Under the pieces are notes generated by a model. The model made no database searches. It worked only from the letters and a program-made list of their open reading frames with translations, and was not told the DNA's origin. DNA of 49,626 bases, from assembly GCA_021808525.1 (NCBI GenBank), contig JAKBBK010000014.1, positions 1 to 49,626 of the forward strand, written 5' to 3'. Source of the stretch: Pseudomonadota bacterium. Lineage in GTDB: Bacteria; Pseudomonadota; Gammaproteobacteria; Burkholderiales; Burkholderiaceae_C. A program made the position numbers and the translations under genes. Shown here piece by piece: positions 6,708 through 15,604 of this stretch (positions within the stretch are counted from its first letter, which is position 1; every line of letters begins with the position of its first letter).

Positions 6708-7822
6708 TCGCGCAGCGCGGCCAGCGGATGGGCCTCGGGCGCCCAGGGGCTGCGGAAAAACTCCCGCACGGCCCGCGGGTCGACCTGGTCGACACTCGCC
6801 GGGTTCCAGCGTGGCTGGCGATCCTTGTCGATGGCCAGCGCGCGGATGCCCTCGATGGCGTCGCCATGCACGCCGTCCGCCGGATGGAAGCAGTGGTGCA
6901 TGAGGTCGCGCTCCATGCGCAGCTCGTCGGCCAGCGCCATGCCCCGGGCGCGGCGCACCAGCTCCAGGGACACCGCCATCATCAGGGGCGAGCGCGGGCG
7001 CAACTGTTCCAGCACGCCTTGCGCGAACTCGCCGGAGTCGGCCTCGAGCGAAGCCAGCACCGCGGGCAGGTCGGGCTGCGCGAAGTGGCGGTCGATGGCC
7101 TCGCGCCGCGCCAGCAGCGGCGAGGGTGACGGCGTGCGCGCGCAGCGGGAGACGATGTCGCGCAGTTCGCCCGGCTCGCGCGCGCGCAGCAGCTGTTCGC
7201 ACAACTCGCCCAGGCCCGCGGATTCCACCAGCACATCGCCCAGGCCGCAGGCGATGGCGTCGGGGGCGTGCAGGCCTTGGCCGCTGAGGGCCAGGTACTC
7301 GCCCAGGCGTCCGGGGCAGCGCGCCAGGAACCAGCCGCCGCCCACGTCGGGGAACAGGCCGATGTTGGTCTCGGGCATGGCCAGCACCGAGCGCTCGGTG
7401 AGCACGCGCAGCGAGGCGCCCTGGCTGATGCCCATGCCGCCGCCCATGACCACGCCGTCCATCAGGGCCACGTAGGGCTTGGGGTAGCGGTGGATCAGGT
7501 GGTTGAGCGCGTATTCCTCGGTGAAAAAAGCATCCAGATCGGGGTCGCCCGCCAGCCCGGCGCGATGGAAGAACTTGATGTCGCCCCCGGCGCACAGCGC
7601 CACCGGCCGGCCTTCGCGGGTGGCCCCGCGCAGCACCACGCCGATCACCTCGGGGTCGGCGGCCCAGTCGCGCAGCGCCTGGGTGAGACGGCGCACGGCC
7701 TGCAGGTCCAGCGCGTTCAGGGCCTGCGGCCGGTTGACGATCAGCAGCCCGACGCGCCCGTGGCGCTCGACCAGCACGGGCGCCGCATCCGCGGCGGAAG
7801 CTTCCTGGGGGTTCAACGGCAT
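6704..7822 (-). CDS. 3-hydroxyisobutyryl-CoA hydrolase / enoyl-CoA hydratase-isomerase family
   Basis: A 372-residue crotonase-fold protein of the HIBCH type. The oxyanion-hole segment is VALCAGGDIKFF, followed by YPKPYVALMDGVVMGGGMGIS. The catalytic region is AMPETNIGLFPDVGGGWFLARCPG with the Glu and Asp of the hydrolase subgroup, and the extra C-terminal domain typical of HIBCH is present. It probably hydrolyses 3-hydroxyisobutyryl-CoA in valine breakdown; a general enoyl-CoA hydratase is less likely because of the length. It stands alone, convergent with the EamA gene. AGGAG lies immediately against the ATG, closer than normal. Confidence 0.9.
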   Translation of the reverse strand: MPLNPQEASAADAAPVLVERHGRVGLLIVNRPQALNALDLQAVRRLTQALRDWAADPEVIGVVLRGATREGRPVALCAGGDIKFFHRAGLAGDPDLDAFFTEEYALNHLIHRYPKPYVALMDGVVMGGGMGISQGASLRVLTERSVLAMPETNIGLFPDVGGGWFLARCPGRLGEYLALSGQGLHAPDAIACGLGDVLVESAGLGELCEQLLRAREPGELRDIVSRCARTPSPSPLLARREAIDRHFAQPDLPAVLASLEADSGEFAQGVLEQLRPRSPLMMAVSLELVRRARGMALADELRMERDLMHHCFHPADGVHGDAIEGIRALAIDKDRQPRWNPASVDQVDPRAVREFFRSPWAPEAHPLAALRD

Positions 7823-7883
7823 CTCCTGGGGTCTCGGCGGCGCATGTTAGCGAAGCCTCCCCGGCGCCGCGAACCGGCGCCTA

Positions 7884-9059
7884 CTACAGCGAATCGGCCC
7901 CCGCCTCGGTGTCGTCCGGCTCCGTCCCGGCGGGCTCGCTCGCCGGCGAGGCGGCGCTCGTCCGGGCGGCGTCCAGCTCGTCCATGTCGTCCAGCTCGTC
8001 CGAGGGCCCGGCCTCGCCCGTGGCCTGCGCGGAGTCGTCCCCCGCGGAGGGAAGCAACGCGGCGGGAAGGCCCAGCTGCAGCCTGGACTTCAGCACCTGC
8101 TGGTGCCCGGGGCGCACGTGCACGGCGGCCGCATCCACCCCGCGTCGCACGGCGTGGGCCCGCAGCGAGGTGTCGCGTGCCTGGGGCACCAGCAGCACGC
8201 GGCCGTCGCCCCTGCGCAGGCTGGCCACCAGCGGGGTGTGCGCGCGATGGCCGCGCTCGACGACCACACCGAGCTCTCCGTCGGCCAGCTCGACATAGGT
8301 GCCGGGGGGATACAGGCCCAGCACGCGCAGCAGGGTGGCGCCCATGGCGTCGGGGTGATCCGCCGGGCCCAGCAAGGCACCGCGCGCCGCCAGCGCAGGG
8401 GTCAGGGCCTGGCGCGTGCGCCGCGTGCTGAGCTTGGCGGCGTACACGTCCACCCGGCGCAGCAACTCGGCCGCGCGCTGCCCCGGCTCCAGGCTGTCGG
8501 CATCGCCGTCGCCGTGCACCGTGTGGTGCTCGCGCACGGCCTGCAGCCACAGGGGGTCGGCGACGCCGACTTTTTCCAGGGCATCGGCGGCGCGCTCGGC
8601 ATGGTGGCGGATGACCTCGCGCTGGCGCATGCTGGGCGGCTCGAGCTGGCGCGCCAGCAGGTCCTGCAACTCGCCCATGGCCAGGTTCATGGTCAGGGCC
8701 GCGCCGGTGACGCCGCGCAGCTCGGACTCGGACCAGCCCAGCCAGGAGGCGCCCAGCACGACCATCATCGCGCAACACACCGAATGCAGCGCGCTGTACT
8801 GGGATGGGTTGTTGACCTTCTCGTTGAGCAGGAAGTACAGGGTCAGGTCCGGGTGCTCGCGGGCCAGCAGCAGCAGATCCTCGACCGCCAGGTGGATGCG
8901 CTCCAGCCAGGAGGCGTCCAGGTTCTGTGCCTGCAGCAGCTGCGACACCTTGCCGCGCATGCGCTCGACGGCGGCCAGGCCCTCGTCCACGCGCTGCAGG
9001 TAGGCACGCGCGTTGGCCGCGTCCTCGATTTGTGCCGCGAAGTCCACCGTCTGATTCAT
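7884..9059 (-). CDS. HD-GYP-related protein with degenerate metal site
   Basis: A 391-residue soluble protein that follows the HD-GYP layout but lacks its key residues. The region ALHSVCCAMMVVLG...VTGAALTMNLAMGELQ aligns with the helix that normally carries HD, here MN. HHAERAADAL replaces HPxxG, and REHHTVHGDGDAD replaces HHExxDGxGYP. The second half contains a region typical of HD-GYP C-terminal extensions (MGATLLRVLGLYPPGTYVELADGELGVV). The C-terminal 60 residues are low-complexity, rich in Asp, Glu, Ser and Ala. It is unlikely to hydrolyse cyclic di-GMP; a binding or scaffolding role is possible (inference). The start MNQTVDF was chosen because upstream sequence is not conserved-looking. 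Confidence 0.75.
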   Translation of the reverse strand: MNQTVDFAAQIEDAANARAYLQRVDEGLAAVERMRGKVSQLLQAQNLDASWLERIHLAVEDLLLLAREHPDLTLYFLLNEKVNNPSQYSALHSVCCAMMVVLGASWLGWSESELRGVTGAALTMNLAMGELQDLLARQLEPPSMRQREVIRHHAERAADALEKVGVADPLWLQAVREHHTVHGDGDADSLEPGQRAAELLRRVDVYAAKLSTRRTRQALTPALAARGALLGPADHPDAMGATLLRVLGLYPPGTYVELADGELGVVVERGHRAHTPLVASLRRGDGRVLLVPQARDTSLRAHAVRRGVDAAAVHVRPGHQQVLKSRLQLGLPAALLPSAGDDSAQATGEAGPSDELDDMDELDAARTSAASPASEPAGTEPDDTEAGADSL

Positions 9060-9217
9060 GTCCCGGAAACAATGTCTGCAAAAGAGGTCGTGGGCGACGC
9101 CCGACGACCAGCAAAAAGCATAAGGGGACATGGAGACATGCGCAGAACACAATTTCAAGAAATGCGCTGCGTTCGAGCAATTTTTCTTATTTTGAAACAG
9201 CTTTCGGGCCCGAGCGA
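9060..9217 (-). promoter_or_regulatory. AT-rich leader of the HD-GYP-like gene
   Basis: This short gap is strikingly A+T-rich compared with the rest of the window, notably around 9110-9205, and lies directly upstream of the HD-GYP-like gene. On the minus strand TTGCTC, 17 bases, TGAAAT resembles a sigma-70 promoter. No operator is obvious. Confidence 0.35.
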
Positions 9218-9241
9218 GGGGCCGCAAGCCGCTCCGGCCCC
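9218..9241 (-). terminator. Hairpin just after the efflux operon
   Basis: GGGGCCG and CGGCCCC form a 7-bp stem around a 10-base loop, beginning one base after the stop codon of the outer-membrane channel gene, the last gene of the macA-macB operon. There is no clear U-run. Confidence 0.45.
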
Positions 9242-9242
9242 T

Positions 9243-10685
9243 TCAACGGGGCACTGCGCCCATGGCGCTGAACCACTGGGCGCTGTCGGCCAGCTGGCGT
9301 GCCCGGGCCTGCGCCTGGCCGATGCCTGCCTGCGCGTAGGCACGCTGGGCCGACAGCACCTGCAGCAGGCTGCCGGCGCCGGCCCCGTAGGCGTCGCGCG
9401 CCATGCGCAGGGACTCGGCGGCGCTGGCCAGCGCCAGTTGCTGGGCCTGCACGGCCTGCGCGTCGTGCTGCAGGGCCTGCAGCACGTCGGCGACCTGCGC
9501 GAAGGCCTGCAGCACGGTCTGCCGGTACAGCTGCAGCTGGGCTTCGTAGGCCTGTTGCGCGGCGCGGCGCTGGGCGCGCAGGGTGCCGCCATGCCACAGC
9601 GGAGCGCTCAGCGCCGCCGACAGGCCCCAGGCCTGGCCCCCCGACAACAGCGTGCCCAGGCCGGCCGACTGGGCGCTCCAGCTGGCGTCCAGCGCGATGC
9701 GGGGAAACAGGTCGGCCTCGGCCACCCCGATGGCGGCGCTTGCCGCGTGCAATTGCGCCTGGGCGGCACGGATGTCCGGTCGCTGGCGCACCAGGCGCGA
9801 GGGCACCACCATGGCCAGCTCGTCGGGCAGGCGCAGCTCGGCCAGCTCGAAGCTCGGTGCCTGCCAGGCGCCGGCGCCCCGCCCGACCAGCAGGGCCAGC
9901 GCGTCGTGCGCCACGGCCAGTTGCTGGCGCAGCGGGGGCTCGAGGGTCTGGTCGGCCGCGAGCTGGGCCTGGGCTGCCGCCAGGTCGGCGCCGGAGGCAC
10001 GCCCCGCGGCGTGTGCCAGCCGCACCAGGCGCAGGTTGTCGCGGTCGGAGCCCAGGATCTCACGCAGGGCCTGGAGTTGCTCGCGGGCCGAGGCGGCGGC
10101 GATGGCCTGGGCGACCACCTGGGCACTCAGGCTCAGGCGCACGGCGTCGAGCTGGGCCGCCTGCACCTCGGCCAGGGCCTGGCGCTGCTCGACCAGGCGT
10201 CGCGTGCCGCCGAACACGTCGGGCGCGTAACTCACCAGGGGGCCGGCGCTGGTTTGCTCCAGCACGGGGGCCCCCGCCTGGGCGCTGGCCCGCGTGCCCG
10301 AGGCCTGCAGGTCCAGCTGCGGCAGCGCCGCGCCGCGGGCGGCCAGCACCTGCTCGCGCGCCTGCGCCAGCGTGGCGGAGGCCTGGCCCAGCGTGGGGCT
10401 GTCGGCCAGCGCAAGTTCCACGGTGGCATCGAGCCGCGGGTTGCCGAAGGCGCGCCACCAGCGCGCCGGCATGGCGGCGTCGGCGCGCAGGCGCTGCGCC
10501 GGGGCCGAGGCGCCGGGCGAGACCAGGCTGACCGGCCGCGGGGTGTAGACGGGCTCGGCCGGAGCGCGCGGGGCGTGGAAATCAGGGCCCACGGTGCAGG
10601 CGCCGAGCATCAGGCTGCCGGCCAGCAGGACGCCCGCGCTCAGCCCCCGCTCGAGCGCTCGGCTCCTTCGGGGTCCGTCATTCAT
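9243..10685 (-). CDS. Outer-membrane efflux lipoprotein (NodT/TolC-type channel)
   Basis: A 480-residue RND-type outer-membrane factor. The N-terminus is a lipoprotein signal with lipobox LMLGAC, followed by TVGPDFHAP, the standard start of mature NodT-family channels. Two outer-membrane efflux repeats follow, rich in Ala/Gln coiled-coil helices, with the typical segments WWRAFGNPRLDATVELAL and RQRPDIRAAQAQLHAASAAIGVAEADLFPRI. Its ATG overlaps the macB stop by 8 bases (ATGAATGA). With the upstream MacA and MacB it should complete a tripartite exporter across both membranes. Confidence 0.93.
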   Translation of the reverse strand: MNDGPRRSRALERGLSAGVLLAGSLMLGACTVGPDFHAPRAPAEPVYTPRPVSLVSPGASAPAQRLRADAAMPARWWRAFGNPRLDATVELALADSPTLGQASATLAQAREQVLAARGAALPQLDLQASGTRASAQAGAPVLEQTSAGPLVSYAPDVFGGTRRLVEQRQALAEVQAAQLDAVRLSLSAQVVAQAIAAASAREQLQALREILGSDRDNLRLVRLAHAAGRASGADLAAAQAQLAADQTLEPPLRQQLAVAHDALALLVGRGAGAWQAPSFELAELRLPDELAMVVPSRLVRQRPDIRAAQAQLHAASAAIGVAEADLFPRIALDASWSAQSAGLGTLLSGGQAWGLSAALSAPLWHGGTLRAQRRAAQQAYEAQLQLYRQTVLQAFAQVADVLQALQHDAQAVQAQQLALASAAESLRMARDAYGAGAGSLLQVLSAQRAYAQAGIGQAQARARQLADSAQWFSAMGAVPR

Positions 10686-12852
10686 AGCGCAACGCCTCGA
10701 TGGGATCCAGGCGCGAGGCCTTGCGCGCCGGATAGAAGCCGAAGAACACGCCCACCGCCGCGGCGAAACCGAAGCCCCCGGCCATGGCCGCCGGCGACAG
10801 CAGGGTGGGCCAGTGGGCCAGCGCCGACACCGCGGCGGACACCCCCACCCCGCAGGCGATGCCGACCAGGCCTCCGGTGGCGCTGAGGAAGGTGGCCTCG
10901 GCGAGGAACTGCAGCAGCACATGCAGGCGGCGCGCGCCGATGGCCATGCGCAGGCCGATCTCGCGGGTGCGCTCGGTCACCGACACGAGCAGGATGTTCA
11001 TGATGCCGATGCCCCCTACCAGCAGCGAGATCGAGGCCACCACCGCCAGCAGCAGGGCCATCACCGCGGAGGAACTCTGCGCGGTCTCGGCGATCTGGCT
11101 GAGATTGCGCACCGAGAAATCGGCGGTGTCGCCGCCGGCCACGCGGTGCCGGCGACGCAGGATCTGGGTGACCTGGCGCATGGCGGCGTCCACCCCCTCG
11201 GGGCTGGCCGCCTGCACGAAGATGACGTTCACGTAGCCGGTCAGGCGCGGCGGGATCTTGAAGGGGTTGGGCGGCGCGGGAAAGGCCGCCGCCGTGTTGT
11301 TCACCGGCACGCTGGCGGCGCCCAGCGCGGTGACGGCCACGGTCTGCGCCTGGCTGGGCGCGGCCACGCCCAGCACCTTGCGCTGCGCGGCGCTGAAGGG
11401 CAGCATGATCAGGTCGTCCTGGTCCTGGCCGTAGGGGGTCTGCCCCTTGGACTGCAGCAGCCCGACCACGCGCACGCTGAAGCCCTTGACCAGGATATTG
11501 GCGCCGATGGGGTTGGCGTAGGCGCCGAACAGCTCGCGCGCCACCGTCTGGCCGATCACGGCGACCATGGCGGCCGAGGCCTCGTCGGAGTCCTCCAGCG
11601 CGCGCCCGCGCTGGATGCGCCAGTTGGTCATGGACAGGTAGGCGGGAGTGACGCCCTGGATGCTGGTGCTCCAGTTGTTGCCGGCGTACTGCACCTGCCC
11701 GACCTGGCGGATCATGTAGGCGGTGCGGGCCACCGCGGGGGCCTCGCGGCGCAGGGCGCGCGCATCGGCCTCGGTGAGGGTGGAGGCGCTGCCGAAGCCG
11801 GCGCGCACGCCGGCTCGCGTGGTGGCACCGGGCATGACCACCAGCAGGTTGGTGCCCAGGCTCTCGATCTGCTTGCGCACCGCGGCGTTCGCGCCCTGCC
11901 CCACGGCCACCATGACGATCAGCGCGGCCACGCCGATGAACACGCCGAGCATGGTCAGCGCCGAGCGCATCTTGTTGCGCGCGATGGCCTGCGCGGCCGC
12001 CGCGACGATCATTCCCGCGAAACCGGCGCCGGCCAGCGCGGAAGGGGCGGGTCCGCCCTCCCCGCCCTCCCCGCTCTCCCCGACCCGGCCACCCTTGCCT
12101 CCCGCGGCCGTCACCGCCCCCGGGGCGCCGAGCTCGGCCATCTCGCTGGGCTCGGGGTTCAGGTGGTCGTCGACGATGCGGCCGTCGCGCATGGTGATGA
12201 CCCGCCCGGCGTAGGCGGCGACGTCGCTTTCGTGGGTGACGACGATCACCGTCAGGCCCTGCTCCACGTTCAGCTGGCGCAGGGTGCGCATGATTTCGTG
12301 GGAGGTGCGGGTGTCCAGGTTGCCGGTGGGCTCGTCGGCCAGCAGCAGCGCCGGGCGGTTGATCAGGGCGCGCGCGATGGCCACGCGCTGCTGCTGCCCG
12401 CCCGAGAGCTGCCCGGGGGTGTTGGCCTCGCGCCCGCCCAGGCCCAGGCGGGCCAGGGATTCGCGGGCGCGGCGCATGCGCTCGGCGCGGCGCGTGGGGC
12501 CCGCCGTTCCGTACAGCAGCGGCAGGGCCACGTTGTCCAGGGCGCTGGTGCGGGCCAGCAGGTTGAAGCTCTGGAACACGAAGCCGATGCGCTCGCCGCG
12601 GATGCGCGCCAGGCGCGGTTCGTCCAGGCGTGCCACGTCGAGGCCCTCGAGCAGGTAGCTGCCGGAGCTGGGCCGGTCCAGGCAGCCGCACAGGTGCATG
12701 AGGGTGGACTTGCCGGAGCCGGAAGAGCCCATGATGGCGACGAACTCGCCGCGCTCGACCCGCAGGTCCACGCCGTCCAGCGCGCGCACCTCGGTGTCGC
12801 CGGCCACGTAGACCCGCGTCACCCCGCGCAGCTCGATCACGGCCTCGCCCAT
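10678..12852 (-). CDS. macB: MacB-type ABC exporter, ATPase fused to permease
   Basis: A 724-residue protein. Residues about 1-230 are an ABC ATPase with Walker A GSSGSGKST, signature LSGGQQQR and Walker B LLADEPTGNLD. A Gly/Glu-rich linker of about 40 residues follows. The rest is the MacB permease: one helix, a large periplasmic domain (about 300-600), and three C-terminal helices of the FtsX family ending LDPIEALRYE. MacB uses ATP to drive export of macrolides, peptides or siderophores through MacA and an outer-membrane channel; the substrate here is unknown. The linker repeat (GEGG, GESGEGGEGG-like) is longer than usual. Confidence 0.93.
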   Translation of the reverse strand: MGEAVIELRGVTRVYVAGDTEVRALDGVDLRVERGEFVAIMGSSGSGKSTLMHLCGCLDRPSSGSYLLEGLDVARLDEPRLARIRGERIGFVFQSFNLLARTSALDNVALPLLYGTAGPTRRAERMRRARESLARLGLGGREANTPGQLSGGQQQRVAIARALINRPALLLADEPTGNLDTRTSHEIMRTLRQLNVEQGLTVIVVTHESDVAAYAGRVITMRDGRIVDDHLNPEPSEMAELGAPGAVTAAGGKGGRVGESGEGGEGGPAPSALAGAGFAGMIVAAAAQAIARNKMRSALTMLGVFIGVAALIVMVAVGQGANAAVRKQIESLGTNLLVVMPGATTRAGVRAGFGSASTLTEADARALRREAPAVARTAYMIRQVGQVQYAGNNWSTSIQGVTPAYLSMTNWRIQRGRALEDSDEASAAMVAVIGQTVARELFGAYANPIGANILVKGFSVRVVGLLQSKGQTPYGQDQDDLIMLPFSAAQRKVLGVAAPSQAQTVAVTALGAASVPVNNTAAAFPAPPNPFKIPPRLTGYVNVIFVQAASPEGVDAAMRQVTQILRRRHRVAGGDTADFSVRNLSQIAETAQSSSAVMALLLAVVASISLLVGGIGIMNILLVSVTERTREIGLRMAIGARRLHVLLQFLAEATFLSATGGLVGIACGVGVSAAVSALAHWPTLLSPAAMAGGFGFAAAVGVFFGFYPARKASRLDPIEALRYE

Positions 12853-12874
12853 CGCCGGCTCCCCGCGCGCGCCG

Positions 12875-14146
12875 CTACATGCCCAGGCGCAGCGGGGCGG
12901 CGGCGCGGGCGCCCTTGGTCGCGTCGCCGCTCTGTTCGCCGACGATCACCGCGTCCCCCTGGCGGATCGCTCCCCCGAGCACCTCGGCGTAGGTGTCGTC
13001 GTCCAGGCCGACGCGCAGCGGCACGGCCACGGGCTTGCCGTCGCGCAGCACCCATACGCGCGAGCCGGCGCGGGCGCGCTCGCCGGGTCCCGCGCCGCCC
13101 CCGGAGGCCTTGGGCGCGGCGAGCGCGCCCGGCTCGAAACGCAGCGCCTGGTCGGGCACGCGCAGCACGTTCTGGCGCCGCGCGGTGACGATGCCCACGG
13201 TGGCGGTCATGCCCGGCTTGAGCAGCAGCCCGGCGTTGTCGACGTCGAGCACGACGTCGTAGGTGATCACGTTCTGCACCGACTGCGGCGCCTGGCGCAC
13301 CTGCATCACGCGGGCCTCGAAGCTCTTGCCGGGCCAGGCCTCCACGGTGAAGCGCGCGGGGTCGCCGTCGTGCACGTTGCCGATGTCGCTTTCGCTGACG
13401 TTGGTGTCCACCTGCATGCGGGTCAGGTCGGTGGCGATGAGGAACAGGGTCGGGGTCTGGAAACTGGCGGCCACGGTCTGCCCGATGGTCACGTTGCGCG
13501 ACACCACGGTGCCGTCGACCGGGGACACGATGTTGGTGTAGCCCAGGTTCACGCGCGCGGCCTCCAGCGCGGCCTCGCGCTCGCGCACGGCGGCCTGGTC
13601 CAGGGCGAGTTGCGCGCGGGCCTGGGCCAGGGCGTTGCGCGCCACGTCGACCACGTCCTGCGAGACCACGCCGCGGCCGATCAGCGAGGCCTGGCGGCGC
13701 TCGTTGATGCGGGCGTAATCCAGCGCCGCGCGGTCCTTGTCCAGCTGGGCACGCGCGACCGCGAGCTGCGCGAGGTTTTCGTCGACCACGGTCTGGTAGG
13801 GACGCGGATCGATGCGCGCGCAGGACTGGCCCTTGCGCACGCGGGTGTTGAAGTCGCAGGACTGCGACTGGATCACCCCCGACACGTAGGAGCCGACGAT
13901 GACCGTGAGCACCGGGTTGACCGTGCCCGTGGCGTGGATGCTGCGCGCGACCTCGCCACGCGTGACGGGCTCGGTCAGGTAGTGCGGCTCGGGAGCGCGC
14001 CCGGCCATCCACCAGCCCAGGCCCAGCGCGCCCGCCAGCAGCAGCAGCGCGAGGCCCGCGCCGATGCGCAGGGCGCGTGCGCGGCCGCGCGGCGCGCGCG
14101 GCGATGCTCCGGTCGAAACGCCCACGAGATGCCCCCGCGAATGCAC
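12875..14146 (-). CDS. macA: MacA-type periplasmic adaptor
   Basis: A 423-residue membrane-fusion protein. It has one N-terminal transmembrane helix (about 27-48) and a lipoyl-like half-motif (TGTVNPVLTVIVGSYVSGVI). A long alpha-helical hairpin (ENLAQLAVARAQLDKDRAALDYARI onward) and beta-barrel domains complete the fold. The phrase SPVDGTVVSRNVTIGQTVAASFQTPTLF is diagnostic of MacA-like adaptors. It precedes macB by 22 bases and is the first gene of the three-gene operon. An insert rich in Gly and Ala (about 346-362) interrupts the membrane-proximal domain. Confidence 0.92.
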   Translation of the reverse strand: MHSRGHLVGVSTGASPRAPRGRARALRIGAGLALLLLAGALGLGWWMAGRAPEPHYLTEPVTRGEVARSIHATGTVNPVLTVIVGSYVSGVIQSQSCDFNTRVRKGQSCARIDPRPYQTVVDENLAQLAVARAQLDKDRAALDYARINERRQASLIGRGVVSQDVVDVARNALAQARAQLALDQAAVREREAALEAARVNLGYTNIVSPVDGTVVSRNVTIGQTVAASFQTPTLFLIATDLTRMQVDTNVSESDIGNVHDGDPARFTVEAWPGKSFEARVMQVRQAPQSVQNVITYDVVLDVDNAGLLLKPGMTATVGIVTARRQNVLRVPDQALRFEPGALAAPKASGGGAGPGERARAGSRVWVLRDGKPVAVPLRVGLDDDTYAEVLGGAIRQGDAVIVGEQSGDATKGARAAAPLRLGM

Positions 14147-14228
14147 ATGCCCCGGTTCTAGTCCCGGCGGCCTCGCGGCGCGTTGACCCAGGTCAGCAGC
14201 GTGGAGCCGCGGCGGCGCGCGGCCGGCT

Positions 14229-14420
14229 TCAGAGCAGGTGGATGGCCTGCGCGGGGAACATCCAGTCGATGGCGCTGCCCAGCATCCAGCAGGCGATGCT
14301 GGCGAGCAGGAACACCAGCATCTTGCGCACCATGCCGGGCTCGAGCCAGTCCTCCAGGCGCCGGTGCAGCCACCAGGCGACGATGGGGTAGGCGAGCGTG
14401 GACAGGATCAGCGAGTACAT
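14229..14420 (-). CDS. Small membrane protein, unknown function
   Basis: A 63-residue protein with two predicted membrane helices (about 3-18 and 32-53) separated by a charged loop (HRRLEDWLEPGMVRK). GAGGG lies 6 bases before the ATG, and the composition is typical of a genuine small membrane protein. It lies between srkA and macA on the same strand, 74 bases from srkA. I do not recognise a family. Confidence 0.6.
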   Translation of the reverse strand: MYSLILSTLAYPIVAWWLHRRLEDWLEPGMVRKMLVFLLASIACWMLGSAIDWMFPAQAIHLL

Positions 14421-14493
14421 GGGGGTCCCTCGGGCCCGGGTGCTTGGGGGGGTGCCTTGATTCTAGGCAAGGGTTGCCCGCATCCCCACGACT

Positions 14494-15486
14494 TCAGAAA
14501 TCCGGCAGCGGCGGATCCTGCATCAAGGCCACCTGCTCGCGCAATTCCAGGATGCGGTCCTGCCAGTAGCGGGCGCCGCCGAACCACGGGAAGGCCGCCG
14601 GAAAGGCCGGATCGTGCCAGCGCCGGGCGATCCACGCGCTGTAGTGCAGCAGGCGCAGGGTGCGCAGCGCCTCGACCAGGCGCAGCTCCCGGGAGTCGAA
14701 TTCGCGGAACATTTCGTAGCCGCGAAGCAGCGCGGCCAGCTGGCGGCGCATGTCCTGGGGATCGCCGCCCAGCAGCATCCACAGATCCTGCACCGCGGGG
14801 GCGCAGCGGCTGTCGTCGAAGTCGACGAAATGCGGGCCCTCGTCGGTCCACAGCAGGTTGCCGGCGTGGCAGTCGGCGTGCACCCGCAGCATGCGCGGCT
14901 CGCCCACCGATTCCCAGGCCTGGAGCACGCCCTGCAGCGCCAGCTCGGCCACGGCGCTCCAGGCCTCGCGCAGCTCGGGAGGAATCCAGTCGCCCCGCAG
15001 CAGGAAGTCGCGGGACTCGAGGCCGAACACCCGCGGCTCCAGCGGCGGACGCTGGCCGTAGCCCGCCTCGGCACCCACCGCGTGGATGCGCCCGAGAAAC
15101 CGCCCGATGCGCTCCAGCACCGGCTCCTGCTCGATTTCCGGGGTGCGCCCGCCCTGGCGCTTGAACAGCGCGAACCGGTGGCGGCCATGGTGATGCAGCG
15201 TGGCCCCCTGCAGGAGCAGGGGCGGCACCACGGGAATCTCCCGCTCGGCCAGCTCCAGGCTGAAGGCATGCTCCTCCAGGATGGCGGCGTCGCTCCAGCG
15301 CCCCGGACGGTAGAACTTGGCGATGCAGCTGCCGCCGTCCTCCAGGCCGAGCTGGAACACCCGGTTCTCGAAACTGTTGAGCTGCAGCAGGCGACCGTCG
15401 CAGCGCGGGCCCGCGCTCTCCACGGCGTCGAGCACGGCGTCGGGGCCGAGGTCGGCGTAGGGGGTTTCGGAGTCGGTCGGGTTCAC
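14494..15486 (-). CDS. srkA: Stress-response kinase SrkA (RdoA/YihE)
   Basis: A 330-residue kinase of the aminoglycoside phosphotransferase fold. Segments LNSFENRVFQLGLEDG and CIAKFYRPGRWS (lysine for ATP) match SrkA. The catalytic loop HADCHAGNLLW is followed by HFVDFDDS with the metal-binding Asp. E. coli SrkA counters stress-induced death. The start codon is GTG (MNPTDSETPY) with no strong ribosome site. It lies 118 bases downstream of ccmI on the same strand, so it may be read through from the ccm operon. Confidence 0.93.
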   Translation of the reverse strand: MNPTDSETPYADLGPDAVLDAVESAGPRCDGRLLQLNSFENRVFQLGLEDGGSCIAKFYRPGRWSDAAILEEHAFSLELAEREIPVVPPLLLQGATLHHHGRHRFALFKRQGGRTPEIEQEPVLERIGRFLGRIHAVGAEAGYGQRPPLEPRVFGLESRDFLLRGDWIPPELREAWSAVAELALQGVLQAWESVGEPRMLRVHADCHAGNLLWTDEGPHFVDFDDSRCAPAVQDLWMLLGGDPQDMRRQLAALLRGYEMFREFDSRELRLVEALRTLRLLHYSAWIARRWHDPAFPAAFPWFGGARYWQDRILELREQVALMQDPPLPDF

Positions 15487-15604
15487 GTGGGCTGCGCGCC
15501 GGCGGGCCCGCCGGGCGCGGGCCCGGAGCCGGGCGGGCGCAGTGTACCCCCGACGACACCGCCCCGCCCTCGGGGGCCCCGGCGCGGCCCGAGGCCGCTT
15601 CGCC

